The position numbers and the translations under genes are program-made. Source: Thelephora terrestris (Eukaryota; Basidiomycota; Agaricomycetes; Thelephorales; Thelephoraceae). From it: 64,000 nt of DNA. Below, piece by piece: positions 27,369 through 39,444 of the stretch (position 1 is the first letter of the stretch; every line of letters starts with the position of its first letter). Location of the stretch: contig WIUZ02000008.1 of NCBI GenBank assembly GCA_015956445.1, positions 124,001-188,000 on the forward strand, given 5' to 3'. Under the pieces are notes generated by a model. The model made no database searches. It was not told the DNA's origin and saw nothing but the letters and a program-made list of their open reading frames with translations.

Positions 27369-29417
27369 ATGGCAAAGAAATTCATTGTGGTAACTGCTGG
27401 CCGAAAGCCCGGGGTATATCGGGGTTGGTAAGTGATGGCCGCCTCTTATTCGGCCCCAGCGAGGCTAGGAGTGTTCCGTGAATCTGATGCTCGCGTTCGA
27501 CTTTGTTAATATAGGCCGGAGGCAGCCCCCCACGTGCTCGGTGTACCGAAGGCCGTTTGGATGGGGTATGATTCTGAAACAGAAGCGTACGGGGCATTCG
27601 GGAAAGCGACCATGGCGGGGAAAAGGCGGGTCCTCGAAGCGGATGGCTTTGATAAAACCCCCAGCCAGTCCTCCGCTCGTGTTAAAGCGCCAGAAAGGCG
27701 GCCCCAAACCGTCAGCGCTCAAAACGACACCAAAGCAGGAGTAAGGAGAGATGCTTCTGTTGAAGAGATTGTTATTCAGTGCCCCGCTCTTTCGAGTTCG
27801 CGGCCTCGTTCTACGATACAGCGAGCCAGTACTCTGCCACCTCAGCACCCCCCGCGTTCCCTTAACAAAGCAGTTCAGAGGTCAAAGACCGCACCGGAGC
27901 TGGATCCCCACTCAACGCCATCCACGCCGAGGAAGAGAGCTCGCGAGCAGACTCTGAGCGTTGGCCGCTCGAGAGCAATCTCGATCTCCACCGATCGTTC
28001 CACGACTGACGAAGAAGCTATCCCTCCTTCCCCTGCTACAAACGTGTCGAGCACACTGAGCCCCACTTTTGGCCATCTTTCCTTGCCTCCTTCCCGCAAT
28101 GTGACGCCGTCTCGTCCCTCCCCAGCTCGAGGGAGAGACAAGGATGATGGGTATCAGAACAGCCATCGGCTAGCGACTGCTCGATCTGCACGGGGAGTCA
28201 AGAGTCCCGGGCATACAGGCGCCGGACCGCCCTTTAAAAGAGTCACCAACACTGCTGGGGGCTCTGCTCATTGTACAACCCAGCCAGGAACTAGCCGTCG
28301 GCACCAGTCGCCGAAGAAAGTTGTCTGGGATCCGTCTCCGCCCACAAACCGACTTCCGAGCCGGGAAGACCTCTATCGCACCGCATCGCGTACCATGCGC
28401 GATCGCAGTAGGGGTAGTCCGCCCGCTTCTCCCGGTGGATCTTCGCAGTTGACCTATGTGTCTGACGACGAACATCCAGCGGGCGGTTTGGTTCAATCGA
28501 CCGACGATAGTGATTATCACACACCGTTATTAAGGGATTCTGAAGTGTCGGATGTCGAATCAGAACTGCTTGAGCGAGTTTCTTCCTCCACGTTGAAACG
28601 AAAGGGGAAGCATCGTGAATCACCGCCTCCGCCATCTCCCTTCCCGCGTTCTTCTTCCCCTTCGTCTCTCGCGGGTTCCTCCCCTGGGGGCTTCAACTCT
28701 GTGACCGCTCGAAGCCACAAAAAGCGTAGAGACAGGCGTGCTCGTCGCCCGAGCTCTCAGGACAGTGCAAATTATCAGGAGGCTCGTGAAAAGACTCCAG
28801 CACAGGACTTCAATCAATCACCTTTCCAGGGTTTCTGCCAATGTGCGGGCCCTTGTCCATCTTGTCACAAATCAAGGGTCCCCTTTCCACCCTATTATCA
28901 CCCATCAATGTTCTATCCCATCCCCTACCCATACCCCTACTTCCTGCCACCACACATGCACCAGCTATCACAGTACGGACCTCCACCGCACCCTTACCCA
29001 AACGCGATATCTCAGCAAACCGACCTTCTCCCTTCCATCTCTTCTGCGCAACCCATACCCCTCTCCTCTGGGTACACAATATATCCTCCACCTGCGACAC
29101 ATCCTCCTATCACTCACTCCGCTGGTGTGCCTGCCTGTGACTCGCCTGCTCCTGTCCCAGTCCCTACTCCTTCCACACCCGCTCCCAAACCTTCCATCAT
29201 CACTTCTTCCCGCCCTACTACACCTTCCCCTTCTGTCCATGTTGGCTCCCCTCCTGTGGACCCTCCAACAACAGAACAGGTGTCACCTGAAATCTTTAAT
29301 TCCTTGGGTCAATTCTCTCAGCCTCCACGATCTCCAGTGAAGATCATTGATCCATCGTGCGATCCAAGGTCACCGTACTCAAAGATGGCAGCTGTCCCCA
29401 CGTTTCTGAATAGGTAG
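27369..29417 (+). CDS. Protein with N-terminal RNase H1/viroplasmin-like domain and long disordered tail
   Basis: Two exons, 27369-27427 and 27515-29417, give 653 residues. The splice exactly rebuilds an RNase H1 N-terminal domain (caulimovirus viroplasmin-like fold, PF01693 type): AKKFIVVTAGRKPGVYRGW joins EAAPHVLGVPKAVWMGYDS and EAYGAF. In other proteins this domain binds RNA/DNA hybrids or dsRNA. No RNase H catalytic domain follows. The rest is low-complexity: Ser/Pro/Arg-rich, with a Cys-containing CQCAGPCPSCHK segment and then a Pro/Tyr/His-rich stretch (PIPYPYPYFLPPHMHQ). Proteins of this layout are common and uncharacterised in Agaricomycetes. A nucleic-acid-binding role is inferred only from the first domain. 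Confidence 0.8.
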
Positions 29418-29638
29418 CCTGCCCCTGAATCACATGGCTTGTACTGATTATTTCCTGTTTAAGTACCATTACACTGGGACGCCCTAGAACACCACTGTCG
29501 CCCCTGGATGGGCTGGGATTAGCTCTTTAGTCCCCAGCCTTGTGGTACCACTTACTTATACCGGTCTAACTACCCCTGCTAGGAGTAACACTAGGTAGTT
29601 CGGTAGATTTTGTAGATATTATCTTGATTTATAAAACT

Positions 29639-30160
29639 TTAGATTCTACCACATCCCCAAAGCACGATGTCTTTCGGGTACCAAACCTCCATCTGCCGGC
29701 GAATATTCTCTGCGTTCTTCTGAGAATGCCCACCTGCGCTCAGGCTTACGGCGACTGGACGATCTGGGCGAACATGTACAGGAACGCTAGCCAGTGGTAA
29801 GTATGAGTTCCACCACCTAAAATGAACCCTTCCAACGTATACCCTCCGATCGTTGGTCACGTTTCGACAGGGTGAGACCGGTGTAAGTATTGGATAGTGC
29901 TAAACTTCCCTTTAACTCAAATAGTTGTAGCATTCGTGGGTAACGAGGGAGATTCATTCTCCTGGTTGGTCCTGGACCAGGCATCGAGAACAGTTTGGAC
30001 CGACCGCTTGGAGTCATCTTGGGCAGTCTCATCCGCTAAAGCGGCCAGCATGGCCCAACGTAGGAAGCCAGGGGCGTCGAAATGCGTGTAGGTTTGATCA
30101 TGCTCACTACCAGTGGGCGACCGCGCTGGGGTTGTAAGTCGTCCGAGCTTCCGATGTCCA
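29639..30160 (-). CDS. Possible small hypothetical gene (two exons readable)
   Basis: Minus-strand coding-like text. An upstream segment reads YTHFDAPGFLRWAMLAALAD and continues to a possible donor after PSLPTNATTI near 29930. After a short intron comes a last exon with RPDRPVAVSLSAGGHSQKN, ending VLWGCGRI at 29639. The composition and continuity look protein-like rather than random, but I do not recognise the family. The start codon and upstream exons were not found. It could be a fragment or a decayed gene. Confidence 0.35.
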
Positions 30161-30670
30161 AGTGGCTTCTGCGGCGCAGTTAATTTTATTCGACGCTGCG
30201 GACGGAGCCATCAGAGCCCTGACACGCTTAACTGATAAGGTTCCGTGGTGTCAATCGACTCCAGGTTTCCAGTTTGAGCCTTCGAGGGCGAGCCTTCGAG
30301 GGCGAGCCTTCTCGGACCCACCCGTGGGCGTGGAAATCGGCACGGCAAGATCCGGGCGATGTTGATCCGGATCTCAGAACGTGTCCGCGCCCAGGTTATT
30401 CATCCACCACGACGTACGCAGCCAAGTATCGACTCATTTTACCCCGCTGTCGTTCCTCTACGATTTCTTCCAATATCTCTTCCACACCACACCTCTTCTG
30501 TTGCACAAACAGAAGACGCTTCATGCATAGGCCAAAACAACTGTCCAGAGAGAAACTTAAACAGGCCGTTTGTCATTTAACCCTCCCCACAATCGTTCGT
30601 TTTTTCGTCTATTTGTGGCTCGACTCTCTTGATTCTCACCCGGAAATTTTCCAACAGAGATAACTCCAAT

Positions 30671-32034
30671 ATGGCTGGTGTCCAATATGTTAATGTCCGT
30701 CGCGACGTCGACGACAAGTTTTACCGCTACCGGTGAGAAGGGGCAAACTAGTCGCCTGAGAATATTCATCTCACCAATCGTTTAGCATGCCTGTCCTCCT
30801 CACCAAAATCGAAGGCAAAGGCAATGGTATCAAGACGGTTATACCGAACATGTCCGACGTCTCTCGATCCCTCAGTCGTCCTCCCACCTACCCTACAAAA
30901 TTCTTTGGCTGCGAACTCGGTGCTCAGACTTCCTTCGATGAGAAGGCCGATCGCTACATCGTAAATGGCGCTCACGATGCTGACAAACTCCGAGACCTCC
31001 TTGACACCTTCATCGTGAAATTCGTCCTTTGTGGTTCTTGTAAGAACCCTGAGACCGAATTGATCATCACCAAGAATGAAGACTTGATCAGGGACTGCAA
31101 AGCCTGCGGAGAGCGTACCATCGTCGATATGCGTCACAAGCTTGTAACCTTTATCTTGAAAAACCCACCCAAGAACCCGAAGAAGTCTAAGGGTGCCAAA
31201 AAGCAGGGTACTGCAGAGAATGGGCAAAATTCTCCCAAGGTCCAAGCAGAAGAGCCTCTCGCTGATGGTGAGGGAAGTGACCACGAGTTAGCGAAGATTA
31301 GGTCAGAGGTCGCAGGCCTCGAAGAAAACGCCGCCATCGCCGAGGAAGACTGGTCCGTAGACACGTCCGCTGAGGCTATCAAGGCTCGCATGAAATCTCT
31401 TGGAGCGGTTATGGCGAAGGTCAAGCTCGGAGACGATGACAGTGGCGACGAGGGCAATGGGGATGACCCTTATTCACAGCTAGGCGCCTGGGTTTCCGAA
31501 AATCAGGACGCAGGTCCTGTTGAGGTGTTCAGGAAGGTACAGGAAATGGGTCTCGAGAAGAAGCATAAGGCAGTCCAGGTTCTCGTCCAGACCCTGTTCA
31601 CTGAGGACATCGTTGAAGAGATCAAACTAAGCGCCCCTATCTTCCTCAAGGTTGATTTCAATGTTACAGCGCTTGTTTAAAGTTTACTGACCGAAAATAT
31701 TGATCTAGATGGTGACGTCTGAGAGACACCAAAAGGCCTTGTTGGGAGGACTCGAACGTTTCCTTGGGATTGACCACCCCGACCTCATCTCAGTTGTCCC
31801 TAAGGTCCTCATGGAGTTCTACCAGATTGACGTTCTGGAAGAGGAGGTTGTTAAACAATGGGGAACTCACGTCAGCCGGAAGTATGTGGATAAGGAGACG
31901 AGTAAAAAGGTCCGCAAAGCCAGTGAGCCCTTCTTGCAGGTACGTTTTTGGCGCCGTTCGAGTGAGAGCTGAGTACTGATCGTGGCTCCTCTTAGTGGCT
32001 CGATGAGGCAGAGGACGACGACGACGACGAGTAG
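30671..32034 (+). CDS. TIF5: Translation initiation factor eIF5
   Basis: GTPase-activating factor for eIF2 in the 43S/48S preinitiation complex. Four exons, 30671-30732, 30786-31650, 31709-31939 and 31996-32034, encode 398 residues in an unbroken frame, a usual length for fungal eIF5. The N-terminus [20 protein letters not shown] carries the conserved FYRY block with the arginine finger. The next exon reads [19 protein letters not shown], followed by the zinc ribbon [10 protein letters not shown]...CKACG. An acidic linker leads to a C-terminal W2/HEAT domain, ending in the acidic aromatic box [13 protein letters not shown] that contacts eIF2-beta and eIF3. The 5' side (30400-30670) is pyrimidine-rich, as in highly expressed fungal genes. 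Confidence 0.95.
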
Positions 32035-32354
32035 AATGGTTTCGCACTCGTCCGCAACGATAGATGTCCTTTGTCTTTCTTTGCGTGAACTCTGAGAGCA
32101 TATCTTGTCATCCTCGTTTAAGAAGCCACTGTCATCAAATTAAATATATATCTGAACTGTACAATGATCGAAGGTCCCACTCCATTCCGTGAATGTTCAA
32201 ACGTTCAAGCTCAAGGCCAGCCTAGTCGAGGATACTTACTGAGGCTGGTGCTGCAATAGGTTTGACATTTGGAATCCAAATTGGAAAGAACACGGGGAAC
32301 TCGTCACGTGAGTATTACCGTTTGCTAGATCCCGACCACTTCAAGTTTAGAGAC

Positions 32355-35267
32355 ATGGCTGGTGTCACCGCGTCAACTCGGGTGGGCTACTGTTACGACC
32401 CTCGCATGAAAGAGCACGAGCATCTAATCTATGACCACCCCGAACAACCCGAGAGAATTACGAGCATCTTCAATGCACTCGAGCATTTCGGGTACACCTC
32501 TCGCATGATTGACCTCCCCGTAAGGGAAGTCTACGAACACGAGGTCGCCCTGGTTCACAGCAAAGCTGTATGGGAACGAGTCGATGAAATAGAATGTAAG
32601 ACTTCCTCTACGTTTCAACCACTGGGTGCTTATTTCGTGATCCTGCCTTTTGCCTTGTGGTGTACCTCCGCGGTGCGAAGCGATGACCACGACGCAGATA
32701 CGAAACAAGTATAGAAGCTATAATTCTAGATCGCTTTTCGCCAACTCCAAGACTCCGTCCTCTGTTCGACTCAGTTGCGGAGCCACCATAGAAGCCGCGA
32801 TGGCCGTTGCAAATGGGAAGTGCAAACGATCAGTGGCTATCGTTCGTCCACCCGGCCACCACGCGGAGCCCAATAAATCCATGGGCTTCTGCTTCTTCAA
32901 CAACGTGGCTGTCGCTGCCAAGGTTATTCTACAGAGGACAAAGATCAAGAAGATCTTGATTCTTGACTGGTGAGTGAACAACATTAATCTCTAAGATCCG
33001 TAGTCTTACTGTGAGCCCTCCAGGGATGTCCACCATGGTGGGTTTCCGCGATCATTTCTGTTATGCTCCGTCATTTTTTCTAACCTTCCACTATCAAGGT
33101 AATGGAATCCAGGCTGCATTTGAAGATGATCCAAATGTGTTGTATATATCTATACACCGGTACGAGAACGCGGCCTTCTACCCCCATGATACCTCTGGAA
33201 GCTATTCTTCAAAGGGAAAAGGACGAGGGCTCGGCTTGTGTGTACCCTTCCGCTCTGTCTTTCCCGTCCACTCCGGTTCATCCAGAGTGTTCGGGATGTC
33301 ACGCGGTCCCCGTGTCTCACGACTCGCTTTTTCTCCTGACCAGCTCGGTTAATATCCCCTGGTCAAAGGGTGGGAAAGGCGATAGTGACTATCATTACGC
33401 GTTTCAAAAGGTGGTAATGCCTATTGCCAAAGAGTTCGCTCCAGAAATCGTCCTCGGTATGTGACGGCCTTCAAACACACACATTTGCTCATTTGTTTTC
33501 GAAGTATCGGCTGGATTCGATGCCGCTGAGGGGGATCCGCTGGGCGAATGCAACGTCACCCCGCGCGGGTTTGCTCATATGACAAAGGAACTGTGTACGC
33601 TTGCCGACGGACGGGTTGTCGTTGTTCTAGAGGTAAAAGGCTCGCCTGTGACTGAGATGTATCCTCACTGACGATTTTTATGACAGGGAGGATATAACTT
33701 GGAGTCAACCTCAGAGTCAATGTTGGCCGTGACACAAGTACTCTTGGATGATCCCCTCCATCCGTTAGAAGGGATCGTCGCGGCAGATCGTTCCACAGCA
33801 AAAACGATCTCCGATGTTCGTCGAGCGCACGCACCTTACTGGAAGTGCTTGGACACCGGCGAAACATTGGTCACCCGGGCCCTTCCTCGAGCTTCCAACA
33901 CCACCACCCAGAGGAAACGGAAGAGACAGAGCTCGGATGGAGACGGGGAATACGTGCCGCACCAGAAGACGGAAAACGAATCGTTGAATCCTACAGCCCG
34001 GCGGACGTCGAAAAGACTCGCGACCTTTGCGCAGTTGGAAGAGCAGTCATCTTCTACCAGCGGCAGCACACGCTCTTATCGGGCCGGGTTTACGACGAAG
34101 AGATCTTCCTCTCTATCGTCTGCTCCGACATCTGCAACCTCCAGTTCCTTCGAGCAGCTCGGAACTCCAAAAGACATCGATCGAACAAACCTTGCCGCGT
34201 CTACCGTCAATCGACCACCCCACAAACGGCCCCTTGCGACTGAAGCTGGTTGGTCAAGCGACTCTTTTGATACAGATTCGCCCCCGCAGATTGAGACAAC
34301 CAGGGCCGTTACTTACAAAATCGGACCCCCACCGAAGGAGAGGAAGCTTGGCCAAGACCCTCAAGTAGGTGACCGAGTTTCCTTTGCCCCATACCTAGCC
34401 CCTTCTCTCGTGCGCTTTAGTGATCATTAATCGCATTTATCTGCACAGCTTTTGAATCTTGAAACTCATCGCAGCTCAGAACGCGCGGACGCGCGGAAGG
34501 ACTATCTCAAGATCCCCAGTTCGGGACCAAGGCAACGAATTCCCTCGACCTCCCGGGCTTCGGCACTTGGATCAATATTCGAATACCGACCTTCCCCTGT
34601 GCCTCTCCCAAGGCTCCCCCGCGGGAGGCGTAACCTTTCGTCTCTCCAACCTCCAGCCCCCGAACCAATATTTGAATCGCTTGACCATTCTTCCGATGAT
34701 TCCAATGATTCTCTGGGCCCAAGACCCTCCCCCGTGAGGCTTTCGGCTCCCCAACCTCCAGCCCCCGAACCAACATCTCAATCGCTTGACTATTCTCGCC
34801 CTGTGTCTCTGGGCCCAAGACTCCCCCGCGTGAGGCGTCACCTTTCGGCTCTCCGACCTCCAGCTCCCGAACCAAAACCTCCAGCCCCCGAACCAAAAGT
34901 TGAATCGCTTGACTATTCTCATCCTGTGTCTCTGGGCCCAAGACTCCCCCGCGTGAGGCGTCACCTTCCGGCTCTCCTATCTCCAGCCCCCCAACCAAAG
35001 CCTCCAGCCCCCGAACCAAAACCTCCAGCCCCCCAACCAAAAGTTGAATTGCTTGACTATCCTCGCGCTGTGTCTATTGGCCCAAGGCCCCCCCGCGTCA
35101 GGCGTCACCTTTTGGCTCTCCAACCTCCAGCCCCCAAACTCCCTCCCCCGTCTAATCCTGTGGAAGCTCCTGGCCCGAGTGATAGCGATGCGCCCCCGCC
35201 GAAGGAAGGAGAGATAGGATTCTTCACCGTACTTCAAGGGCTGTTGAAATCTGCGGCTCCGCGATAG
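32355..35267 (+). CDS. HDA1: Class II histone deacetylase (Hda1/Clr3-like)
   Basis: Zinc-dependent histone deacetylase of the Hda1/Clr3 class. Eight exons keep frame: 32355-32595, 32681-32969, 33024-33037, 33099-33237, 33344-33456, 33505-33632, 33687-34364, 34449-35267 (806 residues). The catalytic domain holds [21 protein letters not shown] (His140-His141), WDVHHGNG (zinc Asp178 and His180, in the 14-nt exon 3), and [15 protein letters not shown] with the second zinc Asp. EGGYNLES follows. The C-terminus is not the Arb2 domain usual in Hda1/Clr3. It is a basic disordered region plus a Pro-rich repeat tail (units of about 30-40 residues with PPAPEPK and [13 protein letters not shown]). The start at 32355 ([13 protein letters not shown]) fits homologues better than upstream codons. 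Confidence 0.93.
34600..35150 (+). repeat. Imperfect coding tandem repeat in deacetylase tail
   Basis: Units carry the text for [20 protein letters not shown] and [14 protein letters not shown], repeated about five times with indels. The repeat is in frame with exon 8 of the deacetylase gene. Confidence 0.8.
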
Positions 35268-35809
35268 CGTTATTTACGACTTTGGACCTCTATTCATCCT
35301 CTTCGCGGGAAGTCCAACATGACCTCACGCTTGTCAACCTTGTTCTCGTTGTCAGTTTCTGCGTTATTGACCGCGCCGCGCCGCGTATCTGATTGTTGCT
35401 TGCAACATGTATAGACTGCGCCTCAAAGCGTGTTCTTGTTGTGTCGACGTGTAGACCATGTTGTTGTTCTCGTCTCCTAGTCACTTTTAATAGCAGGTTG
35501 CACGGTGTTTGATGATAAATCTGGCTCGAAGGAATGGTCCTTGAACAACCATTTCAAGAACTCCCATATATCGTCAATGAACGCTAATGCTCCGTCAATC
35601 CGAGCAAGATAAGATTTGCTTGTACATGCATGAGAATAAAAATACACCCGCACAAAGACTGCCTCCTTTATAGTGTGTACGACCAACAAACCTCCAGATC
35701 TTGGAGAGTGCTTCCGGATTTACCGATCGTGGGGATAAGTACCACCCAGCGACGAGGGCCCTGCCCTCCCACCACGATACCCGCAGAAGCAGACTCTTAG
35801 GGTGTTCAA
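35268..35809. other. Intergenic between convergent genes
   Basis: A 540-bp gap between the deacetylase stop and the ataxin-3 stop. No gene was identified. It presumably contains the two 3' UTRs. Confidence 0.55.
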
Positions 35810-38204
35810 TCAGCCCCCAAACCTGGCCAACCTCCGCTTCCTCATTTCTTCCATGCTGACTTGCTCTTCCTTTGATTCATCGAAGCTCCCTTCCATCTCG
35901 GACCCGGACTCCGGCTCCGTTTCACCTTCAGTACTTTGCGTTTCACTATCCTTACCCTTGCTCTCCTCTTTGTCCATCTCCCTCTGTTCGCCTTTCGGAT
36001 CCTCCACCACAGTTGCAGTCTTCGGGAACGCACTGGTACCCAAACCTGTGGGTCGGGGGGTACCGACCCCAGAATCCAAACTCGGTGTGAGGACTGGAGG
36101 GAGGTCGGTGAATCCCATGACCGGCGCAAGAGTTTGTTTTCGAGATAGAGTGAGCCCCTCGGGAATCCGCCTTCGAGATGGAGGTGGAAAGGGTTGGGGT
36201 TGATACCCAGACGGGGCGTCCTGAAGCGAAGCCCTTAATGCAGCTTGTAGTTCTTCATCCTCGTCATCATAAACCCTATCATCCCTCAGAGACGACGATA
36301 TGTGTGTAGGCGAGGTCGAGCTTGATTCTCCCGCATGTGGTTGTTGGTCCTGATGATCCTGCTGTTTCTTTCCTTCCTCTTTTGCTAGCTTCTCACTCTC
36401 CTCGATGGCCCTCCTCAACATCATATCCTCCTCCTGAGCCTCCCTACTTCTTCTGGAAACTTCTTCCATGTCAACATCCTCGTAAGTATCGCGGAGCGCC
36501 ATCTCTTGTTCGCGCCTCATCCTTTCCATAATAACCCTATTTCTGGCAACGCTCGCTGCGACGGGATCCAGGTCTGGGACAACTTCTGGTCCAGTAACGT
36601 TTGGAATGGAGGCTGGAGAAGCCAAGTTGCTCCCTCGTCTCGACTGTGTCCTTGATCCCGAGCCAGAGTTCGACCCGGAACCTGACATCGATCTTCTGTT
36701 CCTAGGCGGCCGAGATCTCGTACTCGACGTCGCAGAGGCTCTATTGGCAGAGGACCTAGGGTTATTCAATAGCGGTGGAGGAATAGGGAGAGGGAGAGGC
36801 GACTCCAATCCTGAATCGCTATGTGGTTGGAAAGCGTCAAAAAAAGGTTGATTCGCAGACACGGAGGCAAGTCCAGACATAAGGGAAGCCTGCAGTGCAG
36901 CCTGAAGTTCCCTGTCCTCCAGGGCGGCCTGCAGCTCTGGATCATCGTCGGGATGATCGAGTCTCTCGAATCCTCCTAGACCTCCTTCGTGAGCGTCGGA
37001 TCTAGGGCGTCTTGGAGGCTCCCTCATATATGGTGGGTAACTTGTGTCGCGATAACGGTCGTTTTCCGCTCTTTCCAGAAGTTGATGCATTGGACTGTGC
37101 GAGCGTTCCTCTTCCCACGACCGAGGAGAGGGGGAACTTGGGGAAGCCGGTCCAGATCGAGAGCCACCGGGGGCATGGGGAAATAAAGCTTGCGAAGTAC
37201 CCACGGCGAGAGACGATGTGCCATTGTTTGGATCTGGGAGACGTGCAGCAAGTGTATCAGCCTCCGTTTCTCGAAGGGCAGCCGTCTGAGAGGGGTCCGA
37301 TCGCTTCACCGCGAATACAGAGTATCCTAGTAACGGATGAGCGGCAACATGATTTCAGCTTTGGCGTCACTAGAACCATACAACAAGAGAACCCATACCA
37401 TCCTGTTCAGATTGTTGGAGCACCATGGACAAGTAAAGACTTCCAACCCATTCGGGCTTCCGGAGGAACGAGTCCAGGTTGAACCAATGACCTTGGCCGG
37501 GGTCCGGGTCATCAACGTCTGTAGGTGCGGCGCCAAACCGTCTGAGAGTAAACCAATGCTCGTTCAGGTTGAGAATGAACGCAAGTTGCGTGCTAGGCAG
37601 ACGGAACACCCGTTTGTCAAACGTCCGCCAGAACAGGACGCGAATCTCACTGTGGGTGGCTCGTGTATGCACTCATTTCTTCGCTGCGCCAGCTTATAAG
37701 TCTGTGTGCATAAGCGCCAGATCGATTTCCCATCAGTTGCCAAAGGTAGACATTTGGTGGCAGCACCTACGAGAGACTCCAAACTTCCAGGGCTTTCTGT
37801 AGAACCTGTAACGAGAAGAAACCTAGGGACCGTTAAGCCTAATGAACCGTGCTGGGTCATAGGATACACACCAGTATCGTCCATATTTGAGCTCCTTCTT
37901 CCCCGACGACCCTCGTTGTAAGATTCCTCCAGTTCATCGAGACCTCGGGCGATCGTAGAAAGATCTGGAACGGAGAACTATCCGGAAGCCATTATTCATG
38001 TTTTTCGCCCGACAATGAGCGAAATGGGGACAAACACAATGTTCCTCTGCGTGGATAAATGATTAGTTGGTTATCACACAGAGAGAGCGTTATCGGGGGC
38101 GGCGTACGTAGGAGGTTGTTCAAGGCATGCTGAGCGCAGAGCATGGACCCTTTCTCCTGGCGTTCGTGGTAGATCAAGGGAACCAACTGACTGAGCGTAG
38201 ACAT
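35810..38204 (-). CDS. Ataxin-3-like Josephin deubiquitinase
   Basis: Homologue of ataxin-3, a cysteine protease that trims ubiquitin chains in protein quality control. The first exon starts at 38204 with MSTLSQLVPLIYHERQ and GSMLCAQHALNNLL, containing catalytic Cys23. Further exons read STIARGLDELEESYN (near 37940), FFSVQVLQKALEVW (near 37800), and AFILNLNEHWFTLRRFG with catalytic His plus HWFNLDSFL with catalytic Asn (37440-37590). The last exon 35810-37309 is disordered, with three ubiquitin-interacting-motif-like helices (ELQAALQASLM, EDMMLRRAIEESEKL, EELQAALRASLQD), and ends KRRLARFGG. There is no polyglutamine tract. The start codon is only 111 bp from the ATG27 start on the other strand. 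Confidence 0.88.
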
Positions 38205-38315
38205 GGTGGTGGAGAACAAGCGCGTCCGAGGACAGATATCAGACGCGTCATTCCCGTTTGGCACGCGGCAGCACTTAGACTCAGACGGTGACCTCGGACG
38301 ATATCCCACTCTGCA
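38205..38315. promoter_or_regulatory. Divergent intergenic promoter (ataxin-3 / ATG27)
   Basis: Only 111 bp separate the two start codons (38204 minus, 38316 plus), so both 5' UTRs and core promoters must lie in or overlap this gap. No clear TATA box is seen. Confidence 0.6.
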
Positions 38316-39444
38316 ATGATTCTTAGGCACTCCTCGTTCTGGTCATCTCTCGCTTTCGCTAATCTTCTCTTCATCATCGGGGCTGCGGCCCAGGACGGGA
38401 ACGACCCGTTCAACTGCCGAGTCCGGACGAACGACCTCACGTACGACCTCACTCCTCTCCAAGGCGAACGCACAGTATCAAGAACACGGGAGACTCCCCC
38501 ATCGAGCTGGGTTGACTCCGTCAGATTCGATCTCTGCGCAGATTTAAAGCTGCAGGATGGCGTGGCTGCCAGTGATCAAGTGCGTAGTCATCCGAATACT
38601 GCGTCCCAAGCCACAATGTTCAAGTTGGTCTATACTTCACACAGTGTCACGGAGGGACGAGAGCATGCCTGACAAAGACGAACCGAAAGGGCGAGAACTC
38701 AGATCGTGTCGTTGCCGTGATACCTCTCGCCCAATCGAGCGCGCTAGACCCGAAGTATTCCCATATCGCCCGTAAGTTGATATATACCTGAGCATCCTGA
38801 TGAGTTTCGGTCGGATGCCCTTAAAGTCCCCACTAACCGAGTTTCTGATCTTAGCGGCGAACGATAATCCCAAGGGCCTTAGCCTAACCCTCCACGGCGG
38901 GGAGTACACATCTGTTGCACAATCCCTCACTGTCACGTTATACTGCTCCACGACGGAATCGGAACCACAATTTACTTCTTACGAGAATGGGGAAGTCAAG
39001 CTCATGTGGTCAACCCCGGCTGGGTGTGGGATGGCTGCCGATGAGGATACAAAACCTCCGCCTGATCAGACTCCTGACCCTGAGGAGGTGGGAAGTGGGA
39101 TTGGCTGGTTCTTCCTAGTGTAAGTTAAAACGCAAAACCGTCATCGCATTTCCGTTCTTCAGGACTTATTAGGGTGTATCACAGATTGCTGCTTACATTC
39201 ATGTCATACCTTGCGCTCGGAGCGTACTACAATTATTCGACATATGGTGCTACAGGTTTCGATCTAATTCCGTGGGTCCCATCTCTTCCTTGGCTCCTCT
39301 CTGAAACTATTACTGAGACCCGCACCATCCAGACACCGAGACTTTTGGAGAGATGTACCGTACATGATTCGCGATGTCTTGGACCATCTCTGCACATCGT
39401 TCCGACCAAGGCATAGTAGCAGGCGCGGATACATTGCAGTTTGA
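38316..39444 (+). CDS. ATG27: Autophagy protein Atg27 (type I membrane protein)
   Basis: Atg27 is a single-pass membrane protein that cycles with Atg9 between the Golgi/vacuole and the phagophore assembly site. The start at 38316 begins a signal peptide (SLAFANLLFIIGAAAQ). The mannose-6-phosphate-receptor-like lumenal domain follows with paired cysteines: FNCRVRTNDLTYDLTPL, VRFDLCADL, an exon beginning CHGGTRACLTKTNRKGEN, then SLTLHGGEY and STPAGCGM. The transmembrane segment FFLVLLLTFMSYLALGAYY is joined by a GT-AG intron at about 39121-39185. The cytosolic end is the family's NYSTYGATGFDLIP, HRDFWREVPY and HSSRRGYIAV, with the stop at 39444. Confidence 0.9.

Noticed and set aside
28738-29340. 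200-codon plus-strand ORF rich in Leu/Ser/Pro
   Set aside because: Alternative frame of the viroplasmin-domain gene, whose frame is supported by an exact splice and domain match.
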